Shown here one piece after another: positions 26,056-36,315 of a DNA stretch of 64,000 bases (position 1 is its first letter; each line of letters opens with the position of its first letter). Origin of the DNA: Halobacteriovorax marinus SJ. GTDB lineage: Bacteria > Bdellovibrionota > Bacteriovoracia > Bacteriovoracales > Bacteriovoracaceae. A program made the position numbers and the translations under genes. The notes below the pieces were generated by a model that made no database searches, was not told where the DNA came from, and saw only the letters and a program-made list of their open reading frames with translations. The stretch lies in contig NC_016620.1 in NCBI RefSeq assembly GCF_000210915.2, positions 868,001 through 932,000 on the forward strand, written 5' to 3'.

Positions 26056-26847
26056 TTTTGTTCTAGAGAGCTTTACAAGACCACATAGAAGCGCAAGTAA
26101 TACGACTTGCGTTGGTGTGGTGCTAAGGTTTTCAAAGTATATGGAAAGAAATAATCCACCCACGGAGGCGAAGATACTTATAATCGCCGTACAAAGAGTA
26201 TTGATCCTTTGATTTGAAAATCCATTGGCCAGTATGATAGCTCCAAGGGAGAGAAAACTTAGAGTGTAGATCAGTCCAAGACCAAAGACTCCTATGATCA
26301 CTGGTATAAGTAAGAAGTATTCGTCCTTGGTCTTCTTCTTATTTCTTTGGAAGAAGCTAATTTCAAGGGAGTTCTTAGAGATCACTTTATTATAGAAAAA
26401 GAGTAGTATGAGTAAGAGCCCATAGATACTAATCATCCACATATTCTCATAATCGAATGCAGTAACCATACTTCCGAAGAGGCCGTTATTTAGATGGGTT
26501 TCTAAATTTGGAAAGAGAGAAATCATTAAGAATTGAATTGAATTTAGAACAAGGTAGATTGTAATCATTCTGGTAGAACGGTCTTTACTATTAATTCTTA
26601 GAATATCAAAGAGAGTCTTTCCTAAAACAAAGAAAGCGATACTTGTAATTAGTGGTGTAACTTCTAAATGAATAAAAGGAATAAGTAAGTGACCAACTAA
26701 ATTACCTATAATGGCAAATTGGCAAAGAGTGAAAAGCTCTAGAAATTTATTTCTCCAAATAAAGTGCTTTCCGATAATAGAAAAACTCGCACTGGAGAGA
26801 ATTGAAGTGATGAAGCTAAGCTTATAAAAGAGTAGCATCTCTATCAT
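26047..26847 (-). CDS. znuB: Zinc ABC transporter permease (ZnuB)
   Basis: This 266-residue protein has seven to eight hydrophobic segments and belongs to the ABC-3 metal permease family. Segment LSLGAIILANGFSNQRI is at the conserved coupling-loop region. With ZnuA and ZnuC it would import zinc across the inner membrane. It is the last gene of the operon and overlaps znuC by ATGA. The permease is more divergent than its partners, so assignment relies partly on context. Confidence 0.85.
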   Translation of the reverse strand: MIEMLLFYKLSFITSILSSASFSIIGKHFIWRNKFLELFTLCQFAIIGNLVGHLLIPFIHLEVTPLITSIAFFVLGKTLFDILRINSKDRSTRMITIYLVLNSIQFLMISLFPNLETHLNNGLFGSMVTAFDYENMWMISIYGLLLILLFFYNKVISKNSLEISFFQRNKKKTKDEYFLLIPVIIGVFGLGLIYTLSFLSLGAIILANGFSNQRINTLCTAIISIFASVGGLFLSIYFENLSTTPTQVVLLALLCGLVKLSRTKLL

Positions 26848-27401
26848 AATTCAAACTCCCTTAGTTCTAAGTCAATTTCTAAGTGAGAGACGATTAGAAT
26901 GGAAAAATCGGCACTCTTATGCATAAGGGTGAGGAGTAACTCTTCAATTAACTTTCTAGACTCTGCATCTAGGTGGTTAAGAGGCTCATCTAGAATTAAG
27001 AGCTTTGTGTGCTGACTAATTCTAGATAATATTAATGTGAGTTGTTTCTCTCCTCCGGAGGCGTTGATCCAGAGCCTATTCTTTAACTCATCACTTAAAA
27101 TAGAACTAATATCATTAGGGACTTCATAGAGTTCTAGAATTTCTTCAAGCGTAAAGTTGAAGTTCGTAGAGAGAAATCCTGACTGGGGAAGGTAAGAAAT
27201 CTCTTTGGCCCTAAGATGCCATTTAAAGTTTCCCGACCTCTTGGATATTTCTCCTAAAAGAGTCTTTAAAAGAGTACTTTTTCCAGAGCCGTTTCTTCCT
27301 TTTATGTGAAGGATTTCACCACTTTCAATTGCTAGTTCATCTATTTTGCATAAGTCTTTCTTATGGCCGATAACTAGATTTTCAGTGGTGAGGTATTTCA
27401 T
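26844..27401 (-). CDS. znuC: Zinc ABC transporter ATP-binding protein (ZnuC), short form
   Basis: All ABC ATPase motifs are present: Walker A GRNGSGKST, Q-loop LPQSG, signature NASGGEKQ, Walker B LLILDEP and an H-loop in IVSHLE. At 185 residues it is well below the roughly 250 of E. coli ZnuC and lacks the C-terminal extension. The core appears complete, so it should be active. It overlaps both znuA and znuB by four bases, giving tight coupling. Metal specificity is inferred from the operon. Confidence 0.88.
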   Translation of the reverse strand: MKYLTTENLVIGHKKDLCKIDELAIESGEILHIKGRNGSGKSTLLKTLLGEISKRSGNFKWHLRAKEISYLPQSGFLSTNFNFTLEEILELYEVPNDISSILSDELKNRLWINASGGEKQLTLILSRISQHTKLLILDEPLNHLDAESRKLIEELLLTLMHKSADFSILIVSHLEIDLELREFEL

Positions 27402-28294
27402 TTTAGCTTCAAGAGTTGATCAATAATATTGTCTTGTAGTTTATTATAAGATTGATCATCGGTATAGTCCTCAATACTTAAAGGAGAGTAAATAATCTTA
27501 ACTCCTGTTGCAGAGGCAATTTTATCTAAAACAGCTTTAGGAGCATTCGTTGTCGCCAGTATTGCAGAAACTTTATTTTCTTTAATTAAATTAATGACTT
27601 TTATAATACGAGAAGCAGAAGGAGGAACACCTGAGATTTCTTCAACACTTTCAATATTTTTCAAGTCATAATCTTTAAGAAAGTAAGTGAATTCCTTGTG
27701 GTATTCCATGAAGCTTAAAGATTTAATTCTTTGTAGGGCCCTCTCTTTTTCTTTCTTATATGAGTCTAGAGATGCAGCTAGTTTTTGATAATTTTTCTCA
27801 AAGAACTCTTTCTTCTTTGGAGAGAGAGTTGTGAGTTTATCGCGCAGCTCTTTCCCTGCCATAAGCAAGTAGCTAGGTCCTAAGTGGTAGTGAGGATTTC
27901 CCGCCGAGTGAACGTCACCATGCGACCTATCGAGTCCATGGTCAAGTTTTCCAAGCACTTCAACTTGCTTACTAAGGTCACAACTTCCCTTTGCAGCGTC
28001 TTGAATGTCTTTATTGCCAGACCTCGCTTTTACTTTTTTTGACCAAGCACTCTCAAGCTCAAGCCCTATCTCACAGAATAAATCTGCATTGGCGGCCTTG
28101 TGAATAAAGCTTGGGAGCGCCTCAACAAAGTGAGGGTCTTCCGTACCTTTAAGAAGTGCTCTTACTTTCACTTCCTCTTTACCTATTTGATTGGCCAGCC
28201 ATGCAATATCAGTCGTAGTTGTCACGACATTTAACTTTGCAAAAGCTGAGATAGAGGAGAGCAATGTTAAACAAATAATTACTTTAGAATACAT
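27398..28294 (-). CDS. znuA: Zinc-binding periplasmic protein (ZnuA)
   Basis: A signal peptide (about residues 1-19) is followed by a cluster A-I metal-binding protein with KLNVVTTTTDIAWLANQIG and the ligand region GTEDPHFVEALPS. A His-rich segment, DHGLDRSHGDVHSAGNPHYH, resembles the flexible zinc loop of ZnuA. MEYHKEFTYF and IEEISGVPPSASRI-like stretches complete the family pattern. It captures zinc for the ZnuBC transporter. The gene overlaps the upstream outer-membrane barrel gene by 11 bases. Confidence 0.9.
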   Translation of the reverse strand: MYSKVIICLTLLSSISAFAKLNVVTTTTDIAWLANQIGKEEVKVRALLKGTEDPHFVEALPSFIHKAANADLFCEIGLELESAWSKKVKARSGNKDIQDAAKGSCDLSKQVEVLGKLDHGLDRSHGDVHSAGNPHYHLGPSYLLMAGKELRDKLTTLSPKKKEFFEKNYQKLAASLDSYKKEKERALQRIKSLSFMEYHKEFTYFLKDYDLKNIESVEEISGVPPSASRIIKVINLIKENKVSAILATTNAPKAVLDKIASATGVKIIYSPLSIEDYTDDQSYNKLQDNIIDQLLKLK

Positions 28295-29345
28295 GAGCTG
28301 GATGACTCCCTAGGATAAATACGAGTTGTAGCATGGCCTTTGTGTCTTTGCTGACAGTATTTGCAAAGTGTCTTGAAAACTCATGAGTAACACTTGTTCT
28401 AATCTTAGCGAACTCACTTGAGTTATAGGTATATTGTCCTGTTATTCCATAATCAACTTGATCGTTACTACTTGTTAGATTCTTTAAGAAGTCTAGTCTT
28501 ACACCAAGGGCAGAACTTTCAAATACTGAATACTCGTTAAAGAGGTAAGCTCCAAGCTCTTCAGTTTTTACATGATCTTCCTCTGATTCTCTGAACCAAA
28601 TTTCTGATTGAAGAATAAATGTATTTGTTTTTCCAACTCTATTCTTTAGAAGGTAGTCAATTCCAGCGAAGAGTTGCTCTTCTCCGTGAGCATTTTTCTT
28701 TCTTAAGAAATTTATTCCTGTCTCCATTCCCTTTGTGGCAGAGAATTCTTTAAAGTGAGAAAAGCGAAGGTAGTGAGTTGGGTACTTTGCTTTTTCAGAG
28801 TCGTGATCGTGACCAGCATCATCTTCATCGTGATCATGTTCGTGACTAAAGTCATCACCAATTGTTAGACCTAGTGTTAGGTTGAAGATGGCTTCAGTAG
28901 GAAGAAGGTAATTGTATTCAATACCAGAATCAAAAGCAGCTTCTTCTGCAAAGAAGTTTTCATTCACAATCGGAGCATTAGTAAAGAACCAGTCGTGGCG
29001 GTGGAACCTATTAAGGCGACCAATACCCAAGAAGAACTTACCAACTTTAAAAGTTGATCTAGGAATTAGAGAAGTATTTTCAATATAGAGTTCATGGAGC
29101 TCGAAATTATTTGAGCCCTCGTGATCGTGAGAGGCAACACTAATCACTCCATTGAAGTTGTGATCAATTGGTGCGTAGAAAGTAAGCTCAGCTGAGCGCA
29201 TTTCTAGTTTCTCTTTTGCTGTGCTGGACTTATTTATACCTTGCTCGTAGAGCATATCGGCAGCGGCCGAAATTTTAAGGCCACCATTATCTGCGGCCCA
29301 TGATGTTGCTGTTGTTAGTAGTAAAAGTGAAAGGATTTTAAACAT
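28284..29345 (-). CDS. His-rich outer-membrane beta-barrel of the zinc operon
   Basis: A signal peptide (ends at about SWA) leads into a 330-residue beta-rich barrel without a TonB plug. A loop near residues 165-185 carries HEHDHDEDDAGHDHD, a dense His/Asp cluster suited to zinc binding. The barrel ends in GSHPAHVF with a terminal phenylalanine, the usual barrel-assembly signal. As first gene of the operon it would bring zinc across or hold it at the outer membrane. It resembles zinc-regulated outer-membrane proteins found beside znu genes. A porin-type rather than TonB-dependent mechanism is inferred. Confidence 0.75.
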   Translation of the reverse strand: MFKILSLLLLTTATSWAADNGGLKISAAADMLYEQGINKSSTAKEKLEMRSAELTFYAPIDHNFNGVISVASHDHEGSNNFELHELYIENTSLIPRSTFKVGKFFLGIGRLNRFHRHDWFFTNAPIVNENFFAEEAAFDSGIEYNYLLPTEAIFNLTLGLTIGDDFSHEHDHDEDDAGHDHDSEKAKYPTHYLRFSHFKEFSATKGMETGINFLRKKNAHGEEQLFAGIDYLLKNRVGKTNTFILQSEIWFRESEEDHVKTEELGAYLFNEYSVFESSALGVRLDFLKNLTSSNDQVDYGITGQYTYNSSEFAKIRTSVTHEFSRHFANTVSKDTKAMLQLVFILGSHPAHVF

Positions 29346-29369
29346 AAACTATCTCCAAATATTTAGAAC

Positions 29370-29398
29370 ATAATAGAGATAGTTTATTTGCAACTCAA
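29370..29398 (-). promoter_or_regulatory. Promoter of the zinc-uptake operon
   Basis: On the reverse strand TTGAGT (29398-29393) and TATTAT (29375-29370) are separated by 17 bases, a good sigma-70 spacing. The -35 element lies inside the inverted repeat described as a candidate Zur operator. The predicted start site would give a leader of about 15-20 bases before the first gene. Confidence 0.5.
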
Positions 29399-29424
29399 TT
29401 GCAATAAAAATGCGTTTGAGTTGC
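29390..29424. promoter_or_regulatory. Candidate Zur operator
   Basis: GCAACTCAA (29390-29398) is perfectly repeated in inverted form as TTGAGTTGC (29416-29424). The left part is also within TTGCAACTCAATTGCAA. The repeat covers the -35 element of the zinc operon, so a bound repressor would block transcription. Zur control is inferred from the genes regulated; the Zur motif of this group is unknown to me. Confidence 0.45.
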
Positions 29425-29461
29425 GTTTTGTCGAATATTTTTACGCAATTACAGTATCTTA

Positions 29462-30088
29462 TTAGTCTAGGTGATAGATCTCCATAATACCTTTGAGAAT
29501 TTCTTGGAAGTTAATTTCAAGATCAATCAACTTTCCAGTTTCCATATCGAAGACCCAACCGTGAACTTTGATGTCACGACTCTTTGAGGCCTGCTGGACA
29601 CATGCTGTTTTAATTAGGTTAATACATTGCTCTTGAACATTTAGCTCAACCAGCTTTTTGTAGCGATCATGCTCATCTTCAATTGCATTCAATGTGTTTT
29701 TGTGAAGGCGGTAAACGTCTCTAATATTTCTTAGCCAAGGATTTAAAATTCCTAAGTCCTTGCTCTCCATTGCGGCCTTAATACCACCACAACCATAGTG
29801 TCCACAAACAACGACGTGATTTACTTCAAGATGTGTAACCGCATAGTTGAGTACTGATTGTACGTTAAGATCTAAGCTACTAACCATATTGGCAATATTT
29901 CTATGAACAAACGCTTCACCTGGGTTAATCCCCATAAGCTCTTCTGCTGTAACTCTTGAGTCTGAACAACCGATGTAGAGAATCTCTGGAGTTTGCCCTT
30001 TAGAGAGTTCTTTGAAGTAATCTTCGTCTATAGCAAGCTTTCCCTTGATCCACTCTTCATTATTTTTAAATATATTTTTAATATCCAT
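29462..30088 (-). CDS. Beta-class carbonic anhydrase
   Basis: The 208-residue enzyme has the zinc site of beta-carbonic anhydrases: GCSDSRV with Cys and Asp, and VVCGHYGCGGI with His and Cys. It interconverts carbon dioxide and bicarbonate in the cytoplasm. NPGEAFVHRNIANMV and MESKDLGILNPWL are also typical. It follows the zinc operon region but reads from its own start, and it lies downstream of the hydrolase gene in the same direction. The ribosome-binding site is GAGGAT. Confidence 0.95.
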   Translation of the reverse strand: MDIKNIFKNNEEWIKGKLAIDEDYFKELSKGQTPEILYIGCSDSRVTAEELMGINPGEAFVHRNIANMVSSLDLNVQSVLNYAVTHLEVNHVVVCGHYGCGGIKAAMESKDLGILNPWLRNIRDVYRLHKNTLNAIEDEHDRYKKLVELNVQEQCINLIKTACVQQASKSRDIKVHGWVFDMETGKLIDLEINFQEILKGIMEIYHLD

Positions 30089-30111
30089 CTTTTATATCCT
30101 CTTTATACTTC

Positions 30112-30888
30112 TTAATTAAATACTTCATCAAAGAAGTTATTCATCATAATAAACGATCTCTTAGCAGCAACGGGGTGATACTCTGATCGACCTTTGCGAT
30201 TAGCCTCTGGGTTTGTAAAAGAGTGAACGGCTCCACTGAAGTTTACAAATTGCCAATCAACCTTTGCCTCATTCATTTCTTTTTCAAAATCTGCAATTTG
30301 CTCTTTTGGTACGGCTGGATCAATTGCCCCGTTTAGAACTAGAACACTGGCCTTGATATTTTTAGCGTCTTTAGGATCAGGTGTGTTTAGGTTTCCGTGA
30401 AAAGAGACAACGGCCTTTAAATTCTTACCTGAACGTGCAGACTCAAGAACTGCTCCACCACCAAAGCAAAATCCGATTGCGGCAATATTCTCTTGGTTCG
30501 CTTTAAGCTTTTTTCCTTCTTCTTTCAAAATGTCGATGGCCTTATTCGTGGCCTTTCTAAGAAGAGGAACATCGCTCCTCATTTTTGTAGCGGCTACCTT
30601 GGCCTCATCATTATTCTTCGGCCTTACATTTTCTCCATAAACATCGGCCAGCATGACAATGTACTTATTTGCTGCAACTTTCTTGGCCTTTGTGAGTGAG
30701 CCCTCAGTCATACCTCTCCAATTTGGGACCATTAAGACGAGTGGGGCGTTTGTAGGAACTTTATCTGAGAAGACTAATTGGCTTTTGTAATAGGTGTCTC
30801 CCATTTTATATCTAACTTCTTTGGTGATCATTTTAGAAAATGAATTGAATGCAAAAAACATTGCAGTAAGTGCAATTAAAATTTTCAA
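30112..30888 (-). CDS. Secreted dienelactone hydrolase-family protein
   Basis: A signal peptide (ends near NSFSK) precedes an alpha/beta-hydrolase with the dienelactone hydrolase pattern. The nucleophile elbow is GFCFGGG, with cysteine as nucleophile. NGAIDPAVP carries the acid and GAVHSFTNP the histidine, so the Cys-Asp-His triad is complete. MVPNWRGM is at the oxyanion region. Homologues hydrolyse esters or lactones; the substrate here is unknown. AGGTTTCC-type purine-rich sequence precedes the start. It is 23 bases upstream of the carbonic anhydrase gene. Confidence 0.88.
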   Translation of the reverse strand: MKILIALTAMFFAFNSFSKMITKEVRYKMGDTYYKSQLVFSDKVPTNAPLVLMVPNWRGMTEGSLTKAKKVAANKYIVMLADVYGENVRPKNNDEAKVAATKMRSDVPLLRKATNKAIDILKEEGKKLKANQENIAAIGFCFGGGAVLESARSGKNLKAVVSFHGNLNTPDPKDAKNIKASVLVLNGAIDPAVPKEQIADFEKEMNEAKVDWQFVNFSGAVHSFTNPEANRKGRSEYHPVAAKRSFIMMNNFFDEVFN

Positions 30889-30906
30889 AGGAAACCTCTC
30901 TGCTAG

Positions 30907-31461
30907 TTAAACAAATTGTAACAACTTTCTTCTTAAAAAGTTGTTCAATGCTAACATTACAGATGCACCAAGAGAAGCGCCTATTACCCAAATTAGTGTA
31001 AGGTCTAAGTATAGCTTTGCGCCAAAAGTGAGAAAGCCAACTAGGGCGATTCCCGAAATGGCCAAATAGAAGAGTCCATTTGTTCTGCGAATAACTCTCA
31101 CTTCTTCGAGATCCAAAGTATATGCGGCCACCACAGCACCAGAGCCTAGAAAGATTGCGCCGCAGATCATCATGCAGATATATTCTCCAAAATTGTGATG
31201 GAAGTAGTGGAAGAGTTGGTGATTATTGGTCAAGCTCATTTGAAACTGCGGGCAAAAGAGCATGGTGAGAATTCCAACAAATAATTGAAGAAAGAGAAGC
31301 TTTGCAAAGACTATACTCTTGTTAGGGTTCAGCTCAGCGGCCACTCGCTCTACAATAGAGTGGGAGAGAGTTCTTGGGGCAGACTCATGGGAGTTTAAGA
31401 AATTTCTATAGTCATCCTTATAGTGATTCTCTTGGAGACTAGATTGTTTTTTATCTTTCAT
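30907..31461 (-). CDS. Membrane partner of ECF sigma factor (probable anti-sigma factor)
   Basis: The 184-residue protein has a 60-residue hydrophilic N-terminus, with SAPRTLSHSIVERVAAELNP typical of sigma-binding helices, then five hydrophobic segments. It overlaps the ECF sigma factor gene by ATGA. The layout is that of anti-sigma factors of the DUF1109/NrsF type, which hold the sigma factor at the membrane. No zinc-binding HxxxCxxC motif is present. The role is inferred from position and topology. Confidence 0.68.
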   Translation of the reverse strand: MKDKKQSSLQENHYKDDYRNFLNSHESAPRTLSHSIVERVAAELNPNKSIVFAKLLFLQLFVGILTMLFCPQFQMSLTNNHQLFHYFHHNFGEYICMMICGAIFLGSGAVVAAYTLDLEEVRVIRRTNGLFYLAISGIALVGFLTFGAKLYLDLTLIWVIGASLGASVMLALNNFLRRKLLQFV

Positions 31462-31970
31462 GATTCCCCCTTGATGAGAGCTTCTTTTACTTTCTTCAAT
31501 GCTCTAGAAAAAATCTTTCTAGCATTACTTTGTGAAATATTTAGAGCTTCAGATATCTCACTATAGTCTAGGTCGGAGATGAACTTTAGACTTAAGAGCT
31601 CTTTTTCTTTTTCACTCAAGTTCTTGTAGTCTTTGAGCTCTAGCTCTCCATCCACGCTAGTGTCCTCGCTCGCCATTTCTATATACTCTATATGAACAAC
31701 TTTCTTTTTCTTACAAAAATCAAGTAGCTCAGATCTTGCAATGACGTATAGCCATTGCACAAAGAGGAATTTGGGGTTGTAGTTGTGCCTAGACTTATGG
31801 ACTTTTAAAAAAGCATTTTGAAAAACTTCTTCCACATTATCGCTATGGGGAAGTCTCTTTTTTAAATAGCTATAAACCTTTGCCTCATGGCGCTTATACA
31901 AAACCTCAAAAGCTCTGTGGTCTCCGTTTTGGTACTGAATCATTAACTCTTGGTCGTCTAATTCTTGCAT
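31458..31970 (-). CDS. ECF-type RNA polymerase sigma factor
   Basis: Region 2 (GDHRAFEVLYKRHEAKVYSYLKKRL, EVFQNAFLKVHKSR) and region 4 (LKFISDLDYSEISEALNISQSNARKIFSRALKKVKEAL) of sigma-70 are present in 170 residues, the size of an ECF sigma factor. A GTG at 31988 could extend it by six residues, but GAGGAG directly abuts that codon, so I choose ATG at 31970. It is followed by its probable membrane anti-sigma partner. The divergent gene encodes a DUF3347 protein. Confidence 0.92.
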   Translation of the reverse strand: MQELDDQELMIQYQNGDHRAFEVLYKRHEAKVYSYLKKRLPHSDNVEEVFQNAFLKVHKSRHNYNPKFLFVQWLYVIARSELLDFCKKKKVVHIEYIEMASEDTSVDGELELKDYKNLSEKEKELLSLKFISDLDYSEISEALNISQSNARKIFSRALKKVKEALIKGES

Positions 31971-32020
31971 AATTTCCGGTGGAGCCACTCCTCATAACTT
32001 ATTACGATGGTGACCCTCAT

Positions 32021-32088
32021 TTTGTGACAAATGTTTAACATATTAGAATTTAAGTGTTTATTCTAAATAATTAGAGATATGTCACAAA
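32021..32088. promoter_or_regulatory. Paired TTTGT-S-ACAAA operator-like repeats
   Basis: TTTGTGACAAA (32021-32031) is an 11-base palindrome. TATGTCACAAA (32078-32088) is a near copy. Together TTTGTGACA and TGTCACAAA also form a 9-base inverted repeat. Both lie between the divergent ECF sigma and DUF3347 genes. They look like two binding sites for one dimeric regulator. Confidence 0.4.
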
Positions 32089-32159
32089 TTCTAAGTCATA
32101 ATCGTAAATATTCAAGAAAATAAGATTTAATGAGTATGACGAAATATAAGGAGCATTTT

Positions 32160-32630
32160 ATGAAGTCTATTATTTTAATTTTCTCACTACTTACCATTAA
32201 CCTCAGCTTCGCTAAGGAGAGCATAGAGGAAGGTGCAAAGAATTCAATGTTAAAAGTACTGGAGAGTAACGAGGCTCTGCACGCTTCATTTTTTAAGTAC
32301 AATCCTAAAGAAGTTGAGCAAAACGCTAAGAAAACTTTAGATGCTTTAAATGCCATTAAAAATCCTGAACTTAAAAAGCTCTTGGCCAAGGCAGGTGAGA
32401 AGCTAAAGCTCATTACTGCAACAGCAGAGAGGGAAGCTAATAATGTCAATTATCACCAAGCTTCTATGGCCTTTATTTATATAATTAATAAATACGATTT
32501 AGGTGAAAAGTACGCCGGTTACAGATGTCCAATGGTGAAAAAGAAGTGGGTTCAAAATACAAAGAAAATGGGAAGAGTTCACAATCCTTATGACCCATCT
32601 ATGCCACATTGTGGTGGAAAAATGAATTAG
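32160..32630 (+). CDS. Periplasmic DUF3347-like protein
   Basis: A signal peptide (MKSIILIFSLLTINLSFAK) is followed by a helical domain and a C-terminal YRCPMVKKKWVQN...NPYDPSMPHCGG. The CPM...W.Q...NPY...M..CG pattern is the end of the DUF3347 domain, found in copper- and other metal-resistance periplasmic proteins. The Met, Cys and His residues could bind copper. AAGGAG precedes the ATG at 32160, which is preferred to in-frame codons upstream. It is divergent from the ECF sigma gene. Confidence 0.78.
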   Translation: MKSIILIFSLLTINLSFAKESIEEGAKNSMLKVLESNEALHASFFKYNPKEVEQNAKKTLDALNAIKNPELKKLLAKAGEKLKLITATAEREANNVNYHQASMAFIYIINKYDLGEKYAGYRCPMVKKKWVQNTKKMGRVHNPYDPSMPHCGGKMN

Positions 32631-32662
32631 AGCCCTCTGCTTTGTGTCAGAGTCCTCCTAAA

Positions 32663-32726
32663 AAGGCCGCCGCTTAGTGTTGTTCCCCTCTTTTACAGGG
32701 GTTCAACTTTACCTCTAGGCGGCTTT
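32663..32726 (+). promoter_or_regulatory. Large structured RNA element or terminator before icd
   Basis: AAGGCCGCC (32663-32671) pairs with GGCGGCTTT (32718-32726). Within it, GTTG-TT-CCCCT pairs with AGGGG-TT-CAAC around a short loop. This two-part hairpin is GC-rich against an AT-rich background. It has only a weak T tract, so it could end the DUF3347 transcript or act as a leader element of the isocitrate dehydrogenase gene. Confidence 0.4.
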
Positions 32727-32752
32727 GATATATTCTAGCTCTCGTAAAATAA

Positions 32753-35002
<2,250 letters not shown>

Positions 35003-35021
35003 TTTTTAGAAATAAAAGAGA

Positions 35022-35057
35022 GGGCCTTTTACTAGTTACTAGTAGAAGGCCTTTTTT
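35022..35057 (+). terminator. Rho-independent terminator of icd
   Basis: GGGCCTTTTACTAGT pairs with ACTAGTAGAAGGCCT around a short loop, followed by a run of seven T. It lies 20 bases after the icd stop and ends just before the next start. Confidence 0.88.
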
Positions 35058-35071
35058 TATAGGGGTAGGTT

Positions 35072-36199
35072 ATGATTAAGATTTCAGATAATTTTGATAG
35101 TGGAAATATTAGAGTCCTGGACTTAAGCAATCCACAAGATATTAAGCTTGAGATTAAGAATGACAATGAATCAGAGTTCTTTCAGTGGTTTCACTTTCGT
35201 GTTCAAGCACCAAAGGGGACAAAGTTAAAGCTTAACATCCTAAACGCTGGTAAGAGTGCTTACACACCTGGTTGGGAGAATTATAAGGCCTGTGCTAGTT
35301 ATGAACGCAGTGAGTGGTTTAGAGTTGAAGAGACAAGCTTTGATGGAGAAACTCTCTCAATTGAGATTGAAAATGAATTTAACTCAATCTACTTTGCATA
35401 CTTTGCTCCTTATTCCCACGAGAGACACTTAGACTTACTCTCACTCTCTCAATTAGATACGAGGACAGAACTTATTTCTCTAGGAGAAACTCTCGATGGA
35501 AGAGATATGAGTCTTCTAAAGATTGGCTCAGGAGATAAGAAGGTTTGGATGACTGCGAGACAACATCCTGGTGAATCTATGGCCGAGTGGTTTGTCGAAG
35601 GCTTCTTAGAGAGACTATTAGATAATACAGAGAGCTTATCTATGAAAGTATTAGATCAAGCGACTTTCTATATCGTACCAAATATGAACCCAGACGGTTC
35701 TATTCGCGGACACCTGAGAACGAATGCTCTAGGAGTAAATCTCAATCGTGAGTGGCAAACTCCGAGCTTAGAGAGGTCCCCTGAGGTTTTCTTAGTGCGC
35801 GAGAAAATGGATGAAGTAGGAGTGGACCTCTTTCTAGATATCCATGGCGATGAAAATCTTCCATATAATTTTGTCGCAGGAAGTGAAGGGAATCTCTCTT
35901 ATACAAGTGAAATTGAAGAGCTTGAAAATATCTTTAAAGATTCATTTTTAGCTGCATCTCCTGACTTTCAAACGAAAGTAGGTTACCCAATCGATGCAAA
36001 GGGGGAGGCCAATATGACGGTTGCAACCAACGCTATTGGAGATCGTTTTAATTGTCTTGCTTATACATTAGAAATGCCATTTAAAGATAACTGCGAAATG
36101 CCTTGTCCTATCTACGGATGGTCGGCTCCACGCTCAATGGCACTTGGAAGAGATATCCTTCATCCAATTAGTGCGGTTTTAAATAAGCTAGCTCACTAA
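35072..36199 (+). CDS. M14-family zinc carboxypeptidase (cytosolic type)
   Basis: Residues 1-125 form the beta-sandwich N-domain typical of cytosolic carboxypeptidases (FQWFHFRVQAPKGTKLKLNI). The catalytic domain has the zinc ligands ARQHPGESMAEW (H and E) and LDIHGDE (H). NMNPDGSIRGHLRTNALGVNLNREW includes substrate-binding Arg and Asn. The final catalytic Glu is in YTLEMPFK. Related enzymes (CCP/AGBL family) trim acidic or other C-terminal residues. No signal peptide is seen. Confidence 0.92.
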   Translation: MIKISDNFDSGNIRVLDLSNPQDIKLEIKNDNESEFFQWFHFRVQAPKGTKLKLNILNAGKSAYTPGWENYKACASYERSEWFRVEETSFDGETLSIEIENEFNSIYFAYFAPYSHERHLDLLSLSQLDTRTELISLGETLDGRDMSLLKIGSGDKKVWMTARQHPGESMAEWFVEGFLERLLDNTESLSMKVLDQATFYIVPNMNPDGSIRGHLRTNALGVNLNREWQTPSLERSPEVFLVREKMDEVGVDLFLDIHGDENLPYNFVAGSEGNLSYTSEIEELENIFKDSFLAASPDFQTKVGYPIDAKGEANMTVATNAIGDRFNCLAYTLEMPFKDNCEMPCPIYGWSAPRSMALGRDILHPISAVLNKLAH

Positions 36200-36212
36200 T
36201 AAATACAGTTAC

Positions 36213-36247
36213 TTATAGGGGTGTATAGGAAGTTTACACCCTTATAA
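36213..36247. terminator. Hairpin between the carboxypeptidase gene and the unknown operon
   Basis: TTATAGGGGTGTA (36213-36225) pairs with TACACCCTTATAA (36235-36247) with one G-A mismatch. The flanks are AT-rich but lack a long T-run. It probably ends the carboxypeptidase transcript. Confidence 0.45.
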
Positions 36248-36315
36248 TTTCTTCAAAATCCACCTCTGTACTCCATAAATTTACTATTATCTAAGGTAAT
36301 ATTTTTGGAGAATTT

